The translations under genes were made by a program, and so were the position numbers. DNA of 64,000 nt, from the NCBI GenBank assembly GCA_947445775.1, contig CANFEB010000005.1:36465-100464 (forward strand), in the 5' to 3' direction. Positions 58,347 through 64,000 of the stretch are shown in pieces. The stretch comes from Oligoflexales bacterium (GTDB lineage: Bacteria > Bdellovibrionota_B > Oligoflexia > Oligoflexales > RGVZ01). The notes beneath the pieces were generated by a model. That model did not search any database. It was given only the letters and a program-made list of their open reading frames with translations, and was not told the DNA's origin. The stretch's first letter is position 1. Each line of letters starts with the position of its first letter.

Positions 58347-58375
58347 TTTTATTCTCCAAGTCAGGCAGATACTCT

Positions 58376-59041
58376 ATGAAACCACAAACTGGCGAATTCG
58401 TTGAGGGTCTTCGTAACCGGAAGACGCAAAAGTTGTTTATTTGCCTGGAAGCGTCCTCGTCCCCGGGGAAAGTCCGGGTGATCAACCCAGGTGGGGATGT
58501 TTTGATTGTGATGGAAGAGCTTTTCGATTTGGAGCCGGTTGAAGTTGCGATTGGTGAGGTTTCTCGCTTTTTTACCGATGAACAGGTCTCCAGTTGGCAT
58601 GCCCATCTGGCTGATGAGGTGGAGCAGCGCCGTCTAGAAGTCGACCGCAACGCCCGAATCGACGCTCAAAAAAATGAATTTGGAAGCCATGGCAGGTCAA
58701 TGGCCTCGGCCTCGGCCCCGGCCCGGACAAAGGTAGATTCAACCCGCAGCCCGCCGCGGACGTCGCGCAAGTCGACGTCGATTCCAGTCAAAGTGATTCC
58801 TGGGCGTGTTGTCGCCAACTGGGCCTCGGAACGCCTGGTCTTTTATCGTCATAGGATCGACCCGCTGCGCCCGTCAGAGCAATTTCAGGTTAAAATTCAG
58901 GATGTTGGGACTTTTCAAATCACGAAAGCCGATTTTCAACGCGTGTTTAACAACGTCATTATGTCCCAGCTGTATCGCTCCCAGGGAATGTTTTCCTACG
59001 AACAGGTCCCGGATGAAGCGCGCCCCTTTATCAAAGAATAG
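58376..59041 (+). CDS. Hypothetical protein
   Basis: MKPQTGEFVEGLRNRKTQKLFICLEAS; Ser/Pro/Arg-rich linker in the middle; no family recognised. Confidence 0.6.
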   Translation: MKPQTGEFVEGLRNRKTQKLFICLEASSSPGKVRVINPGGDVLIVMEELFDLEPVEVAIGEVSRFFTDEQVSSWHAHLADEVEQRRLEVDRNARIDAQKNEFGSHGRSMASASAPARTKVDSTRSPPRTSRKSTSIPVKVIPGRVVANWASERLVFYRHRIDPLRPSEQFQVKIQDVGTFQITKADFQRVFNNVIMSQLYRSQGMFSYEQVPDEARPFIKE

Positions 59042-59140
59042 ATCTTTCTTTATTAAAATTGTCTTTCATACTAATAGATCTTATGCGTTTGACTAGATTT
59101 TCTAACGCCGATTTTAAGGCCGGTTTTTATGGGGGGATTT

Positions 59141-60181
59141 ATGGTCTCGATCATGCGCGGTTTGACCTTTGACGATGTTCTTCTGGTTCCCGGATACAAC
59201 GGAATCAAATCACGGCAAGACGTAAGCATTTCAGTGACCCTCAAAGACCGCAATTTTGAAATTCCCGTTGCCAGCGCAAACATGGACACGGTCACCGGGC
59301 AAATCATGGCGGACGCAATCACCAGCCTTGGTGGGATGGCGATCCTCCACCGCTTTATGTCGATCGAAGAAAACGTGGCCCAATTCAAGGCCTGCACTAA
59401 TCCCAGAAATACCGGTTTTTCCATCGGAGTCGGCGATGACGGCCTGGGGCGTGCCGAAGCCCTGATCGCAGCTGGTGCTGGCATCGTATGTGTGGACGTC
59501 GCCCACGGCCATTCCAAGGAAGTGAACCGGACGATTCGCGCTCTACGTGATTCGTTCAAGGATAATATTTTGGTGATCGCCGGTAATGTCGCAACCTATG
59601 CCGGAGCCGATTACCTAGCAGCGGCAGGGGCCGACGTGATCAAAATCGGGATCGGGCCTGGATCGGTTTGCACGACGCGCATCAAGACCGGTTACGGAGT
59701 GCCGCAATTGACGGCAATCATGGAATGCCGCAAGGTCGATCGCGCCCTGATGGCTGACGGCGGTATCCGGACACCTGGCGATGCTGTGAAGGCGTTTGCA
59801 GCAGGGGCTGACTTCGTCATGCTCGGTGGCATGCTTGCCGGCACCGCGGAAACACCGGGCGAAACTCTGGAGCGCTCCCTGCCAAATGGACAGACGCAGA
59901 AGTTCAAACAGTTCCGGGGCATGGCATCCCGCGAGGCTCAAGATGATTTCATGGGTGGCATGAAAGGGTGGAAGACGGCCGAGGGCGTATCCATTGAGAT
60001 TCCTTGTCGTGGATCGGTCCGCGATGTGATTCAAGATGTTGTGGGCGGCTTGCGTTCCGGTTTGACCTATTGCGGTGCGGCCGACATCAAGAGTCTGCAA
60101 CGCAAGGCTCAATTCATCGAGATCAGCGCGGCTGGCTTTCGTGAGGGAACTCCCCATGGGATCGGACGTCTAACCATCTAA
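59141..60181 (+). CDS. GMP reductase-like / CBS-less IMP dehydrogenase-family protein
   Basis: LTFDDVLLVPGYN, IGIGPGSVCTTRIKTGYGVPQL, MADGGIRTPGDAVKAFAAGADFVMLGGMLAG; no CBS domains. Confidence 0.88.
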   Translation: MVSIMRGLTFDDVLLVPGYNGIKSRQDVSISVTLKDRNFEIPVASANMDTVTGQIMADAITSLGGMAILHRFMSIEENVAQFKACTNPRNTGFSIGVGDDGLGRAEALIAAGAGIVCVDVAHGHSKEVNRTIRALRDSFKDNILVIAGNVATYAGADYLAAAGADVIKIGIGPGSVCTTRIKTGYGVPQLTAIMECRKVDRALMADGGIRTPGDAVKAFAAGADFVMLGGMLAGTAETPGETLERSLPNGQTQKFKQFRGMASREAQDDFMGGMKGWKTAEGVSIEIPCRGSVRDVIQDVVGGLRSGLTYCGAADIKSLQRKAQFIEISAAGFREGTPHGIGRLTI

Positions 60182-60232
60182 GCGTGTCACGATCAGGAGG
60201 CTTGTCGCTGGGGGGAAATCTTGCTAACTCAA

Positions 60233-60264
60233 ACGGGCGGCCACATTTAGCCGTCTGTTTTTTT
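60233..60264 (+). terminator. Rho-independent terminator
   Basis: ACGGGCGGC cacattta GCCGTCTGT TTTTTT. Confidence 0.75.
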
Positions 60265-60967
60265 GCAGTGTTTTTGCAACCTTGGAAAATTGGGGTTTTT
60301 GATCATGCGCCAGATGCGATTGTCCGGTTTTTTTATTGCCGCAGGCCTCTCCGGTCTGCTAGCAGCTTCTGAGTTATTTGCTGATGCGTATCCAGAGCCT
60401 GCAAAATTCTTGGGACGCTCCATCCGCACGACCCAACTTGTCAATGTAGACGGCAAGCCCTTTACGCTGCGCCCCGATTCGGGCAAGCCGATTGTGCTGA
60501 TTCCAGTCTTCACCAGTTGTCCAGTCACCTGCCCAACGATCCTGAAGGAGTTTCAGGTGTCTTGGGCAGAGGCGCTGCCGTCCCTTGCAACCTCTGGCGC
60601 GCAAGTTGCCGTCGTGAGCTTTGATCCAGCGGATACTCGTGCGGGGTTCAAAAAGTTGGTGTCCCGCCAGAAATTGCCCAAGGATTGGATTTATGCCGTG
60701 CCGAAGCCAGGCAAGGATTTCAAAGAGTTTGAGGCCCTGCTGGCTGATCTGGATTTTCGCTACTTTAAATTGAAGGGTCAGGGTGGGGGCTATGCTCATC
60801 CGGCGGGAGCCTATATCTTTGATGGTGGGGGGAAAGCCGGAAGGTTTCTCGCCCAGGCGGAGTTCACCAAGGAAGATATAGTCAATGCTGTCAAAGGAAG
60901 TGCAGTTGCCGGATCTGCCGGAGGGAATACCTCCAGAGGCCCTACAAAACGTCTGGACAACCGCTGA
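60263..60967 (+). CDS. SCO1/SenC-family copper protein
   Basis: LIPVFTSCPVTCPTILKEFQ (CxxxC), AYIFDGGGKAGRFLAQAEFT; start likely the ATG near 60305. Confidence 0.88.
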   Translation: MQCFCNLGKLGFLIMRQMRLSGFFIAAGLSGLLAASELFADAYPEPAKFLGRSIRTTQLVNVDGKPFTLRPDSGKPIVLIPVFTSCPVTCPTILKEFQVSWAEALPSLATSGAQVAVVSFDPADTRAGFKKLVSRQKLPKDWIYAVPKPGKDFKEFEALLADLDFRYFKLKGQGGGYAHPAGAYIFDGGGKAGRFLAQAEFTKEDIVNAVKGSAVAGSAGGNTSRGPTKRLDNR

Positions 60968-62732
60968 GTCCTGGGATCATTTGACCTGGCTGTGGGATTG
61001 GGATCACATGATCTCGCCCGGGCGAGTTTTGCAAAAGTATTTATTTGACCATGGCACGGTTCCGTTCTGGAATCTGTATCTTTGCGGTGGCCAATTCGAA
61101 CTTCAGAACCCCCAGAGCTATGCGTTTACATGGCCTTCCTTGTTTTATTATTTGATGCCCCCTGCCGCGGCGATCATGGTCATATGGGCCCTGCTGACTG
61201 CGGTCGGGACTTGGTCCACGGCTAAGCTCCTTGAGATGGCGGGAGCAAGACCCTGGATTGCTTGGACCTGTGCGACGGCATTTACTTTTTCGGGATATTT
61301 CGGCGCACACTTCAATCAAGGGCATGCGACGTTTTGCTTTTTTCATCTGGTGCCGTTGCTGTGCTGGGTGATGACGAAAGAATGGCAGCAGCAAATGTCG
61401 ACTGGGCGCTCGCGCCTGGTGAATCCCTGGCTGGTAATAGTTGTGTTTCTGCTGTTTTCAGCTCCGGCGATTCAGACTCTGGTTTATGCTTTGCCGGCAG
61501 TCTTGATTTTGGCAGCAGTTTTGATTTGGCCGCAGTCGCGCGCGCCGGGCGCTGTCCGTGCGAGCGCGAGTTTTGCCGGCGGCCTTTTTGTTTCAGGTAT
61601 TTTGGGCGTACTCACTGCTTCCTACAAATTCATGCCCGTCTTGTTTCAGTCTCTTTCCCGCCAGCGGCAAGGCATGTTTGAAGAACGCTACAGGCCGGCC
61701 CTGATGCTCAAGACTTTGCTCACCTTTGTTTCTGAGCCCGGGCGGATGTGGCAAGATTACCGCTTTCCTGAACGAATATTTGGTTGGTGGGAATACGCTG
61801 CGTTCATCAGTCCAGTTCTTCTTGTGCTGGCACTCGCTGCACTTTACGTTGTTGTGAAGGGGCGAAGTCGCGGGCTGATTCAACGGCGCTTTATGATCAC
61901 TGGATTGGTGCTCATGACAACGGGATTTCTTTTAACCCTCGGTAATGGTTTTTGGTTGGATGTCATCCGTGCGATGAAGGTCGATGGTTTGTTTGAGCGT
62001 TTTCTGCACTCTTTTCGTATTTTCCCAAGATTTCAGGTGCTCTTTTTGTTTGGCGCGACCATCTGTTGTGCGTTGTTCATGGAAATTTTTGCGCCGCGTC
62101 GCGCCGCATTCCGGGCGGCTATGATCGTTCTGATCGCTGGTCCATCGCTGGCGCAGGCTGCGGTGATGGTCCACGGAATTTATGCCATTCCTGATCGCGC
62201 CATGATTGCCCGCCTTAAACTTGAAGCCTCATTTTCAGACATGGCCCGCCAGGAGAGTTTGTTTCTATCCAATAGGGTCTTGATCATGCCCGGGATCATA
62301 TCGGCACAGGACCTCATGATCCGCCGTGGGGCTATTATTGATGGGTGTTACGAACAGTTTTTTCCAGTGAGGCCTCAATTTCAAAGGCAGACTTCTGATA
62401 TCCTGCGCCCGGCGACCACTCCGCCCCTTGTCAGGCTAGAAAATGTCACGTCAACGTCATTTCAACTCAAAGTTCCTGCAGATTTGGACCGAAACCTTGT
62501 TTTGAACCTGCCGCTAGTCATCGAGGCAAAGTTTGAGCCGGAACCTAGTCTGGGCCAGACGGGTCTGGAGTTCGAACGCGCCTCTGTGGCCGGACGCGCG
62601 ATCCAAGTTCGGTTTCCAGTCGACGATGCGCAGTTTGGCGGAGTCGTATCGATCACAGCAATCATGACGGCCATCGGTCTTTATCTCAGTGAACGGCGTC
62701 ATGCCGCGCGGGTAAAAGGCGTGGGACCGTGA
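60885..62732 (+). CDS. Polytopic membrane protein (YfhO/GT-C-like)
   Basis: Multiple TM helices; luminal-like DHLTWLWDWDHMISPG...WNLYLCGGQFELQNPQS. Confidence 0.65.
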   Translation: MLSKEVQLPDLPEGIPPEALQNVWTTAESWDHLTWLWDWDHMISPGRVLQKYLFDHGTVPFWNLYLCGGQFELQNPQSYAFTWPSLFYYLMPPAAAIMVIWALLTAVGTWSTAKLLEMAGARPWIAWTCATAFTFSGYFGAHFNQGHATFCFFHLVPLLCWVMTKEWQQQMSTGRSRLVNPWLVIVVFLLFSAPAIQTLVYALPAVLILAAVLIWPQSRAPGAVRASASFAGGLFVSGILGVLTASYKFMPVLFQSLSRQRQGMFEERYRPALMLKTLLTFVSEPGRMWQDYRFPERIFGWWEYAAFISPVLLVLALAALYVVVKGRSRGLIQRRFMITGLVLMTTGFLLTLGNGFWLDVIRAMKVDGLFERFLHSFRIFPRFQVLFLFGATICCALFMEIFAPRRAAFRAAMIVLIAGPSLAQAAVMVHGIYAIPDRAMIARLKLEASFSDMARQESLFLSNRVLIMPGIISAQDLMIRRGAIIDGCYEQFFPVRPQFQRQTSDILRPATTPPLVRLENVTSTSFQLKVPADLDRNLVLNLPLVIEAKFEPEPSLGQTGLEFERASVAGRAIQVRFPVDDAQFGGVVSITAIMTAIGLYLSERRHAARVKGVGP

Positions 62733-63920
62733 ATATCCGGCCTCCGAAAATTTTTGGCAATAATCCTGACCGGTACTACTGGCTGATCCTTGTTGGACTG
62801 CTTGTGCTGATGATGGTGTTGTCCGGTGATTTCTGTGTCACCTTCGACGAGTGGGCGCAGTTCGAATATGGCCGGAGGGTTGTTGCCTACTTGATTTCTG
62901 GAGGGAGCGATCATTCTTCCGAATCCTACCGCAACTTGTTTATGTACGGCGGATTTTTGCTTGGATTTGCATTGCCTTTACAGCACAGATCAGCCGGGTA
63001 GCACTTGGGCCGGTTGCAGGCATTGTGACGGCGCTCGCGATGGCTCTGTGTTTTTTCCAGAATTATCATGTGCGTTTTCCCTACTACAGCTGGCAGTCCT
63101 TTTTTAAAATCTCGGCGGCCATTGGCCTGGCCTTAAGCGTTCGGGTTGGTGGCGTGATTCTATTGTTCGAATTTGGACTTCTGCTGATTTTTTTGTTTCT
63201 TCGCGACCAGAACAACGCGAAGACTCCGACTCGCAAGGCATTGACGATGTTTGTCATTTTGAGCGGTTGCAGCGTTCTGGCATTTTCAGTCGCCTTGATG
63301 TTTTGGCCGTGGGCTCTGCAGGATCCAGTGCCCAGGATTAAACAAGCACTGACTGTCTTTTCGAATTTCAACGTCACCATCATGGTTCAATTCGCCGGTA
63401 AATGGCTGCCAAGTGATGGTCTCCCGTGGTTTTACGTTCCCTGGCATTTTTTAATTCAAACGCCACCGATTCTAACAATTGGTTTTCTGGCGGCCTGCGC
63501 GGGCCTGGCTTTTTCGATGCGACGCGTGGGGGCCTCAGGGCAATTTCTGCAAAGGCTTGGCGGTGATTCGCCTAGGATTTTTTTGCGGCTTATACGTGCC
63601 TTGGTTTTATGGGTCTTCCAATGATCTATACAATGGTGGTCATTGCTTCTTCGGCGCTGTATCTCGTCATAAAAAGCTTTGCTGGGTACGGGCGTCAGCG
63701 CGTCGTTTTCAGTCTGGCTATTCTATCTGGTTTCATTCCCCCGCTGGCCTTCCAGATTCGCAACCATCCCAACCAATACGTCTACTACAATGGTTTGGTG
63801 GGGAGGCTGCATCCGAGAAGGGCTTGCCCGGGTGAACAAGATCTCCATAGACTCGTCTGGGGCTGATCTTTGGACTGGGGGCTCGGAGCCTGTCAAAATT
63901 CCGGACGGTGCAAACCTTCG
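62729..63920 (+). pseudogene. Frame-broken GT-C (dolichyl-P-mannose mannosyltransferase-like) membrane protein
   Basis: Homology-like content continues across three frames (62729-63001, about 62980-63624, 63609-63866): FDEWAQFEYGRRV..., PVAGIVTALAMALCFF..., NHPNQYVYYNGLVG. Confidence 0.6.
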
Positions 63921-64000
63921 TTTTTGATGAAGTTTAGTTTAGACTTTATGAATTAATAATTTCTATTTAATTTTGTTTGGAGTGTAACGGTGATTGCAAA

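Overview
64 kb of gene-dense bacterial chromosome. Gene content (lipoprotein-rich, MglA-type GTPase, fused SecDF, metzincin and patatin-like secreted proteins) suggests a Bdellovibrionota/Oligoflexia- or delta-proteobacterial-like organism; this is inference, no marker was searched. Most of the window is ordinary: two polysaccharide genes, ald, recQ, lysC, dnaX, SRP RNA (ffs), secDF, tRNA-Ser(GGA), uppP, a DHH phosphoesterase, cutA, folE, a Sua5/YrdC protein, lipB, an S41 peptidase, a RodZ-like protein, panC, plsB, rsgA, an acyl-CoA dehydrogenase, PilZ, TPR and LysM proteins, dprA-smg-topA, an orphan CpaF/VirB11-type ATPase, an AsmA-like protein, guaC-like and SCO. Points worth a second look: (1) two degenerate copies of one IS-derived element (about 11043-12125 and 53936-54515) with iterated terminal motifs, relics of a DDE-type transposase and an HNH endonuclease; the second copy supplies the stop codons of both flanking convergent genes; (2) an 88-bp 3'-end duplication of the 53051-53938 gene bracketing that element plus a c-type-heme lipoprotein gene; (3) a colinear MglA paralogue in which G21, R53, G81 and Q82 of M. 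xanthus MglA are all replaced; (4) a folE leader whose Shine-Dalgarno is complementary to an upstream 7-mer; (5) a hairpin-dense intergenic region upstream of panC; (6) several decaying pseudogenes and micro-repeats inside signal peptides. No CRISPR array, prophage or complete new defence system was seen. All family calls are from reading translated ORFs by eye; no database search was run.
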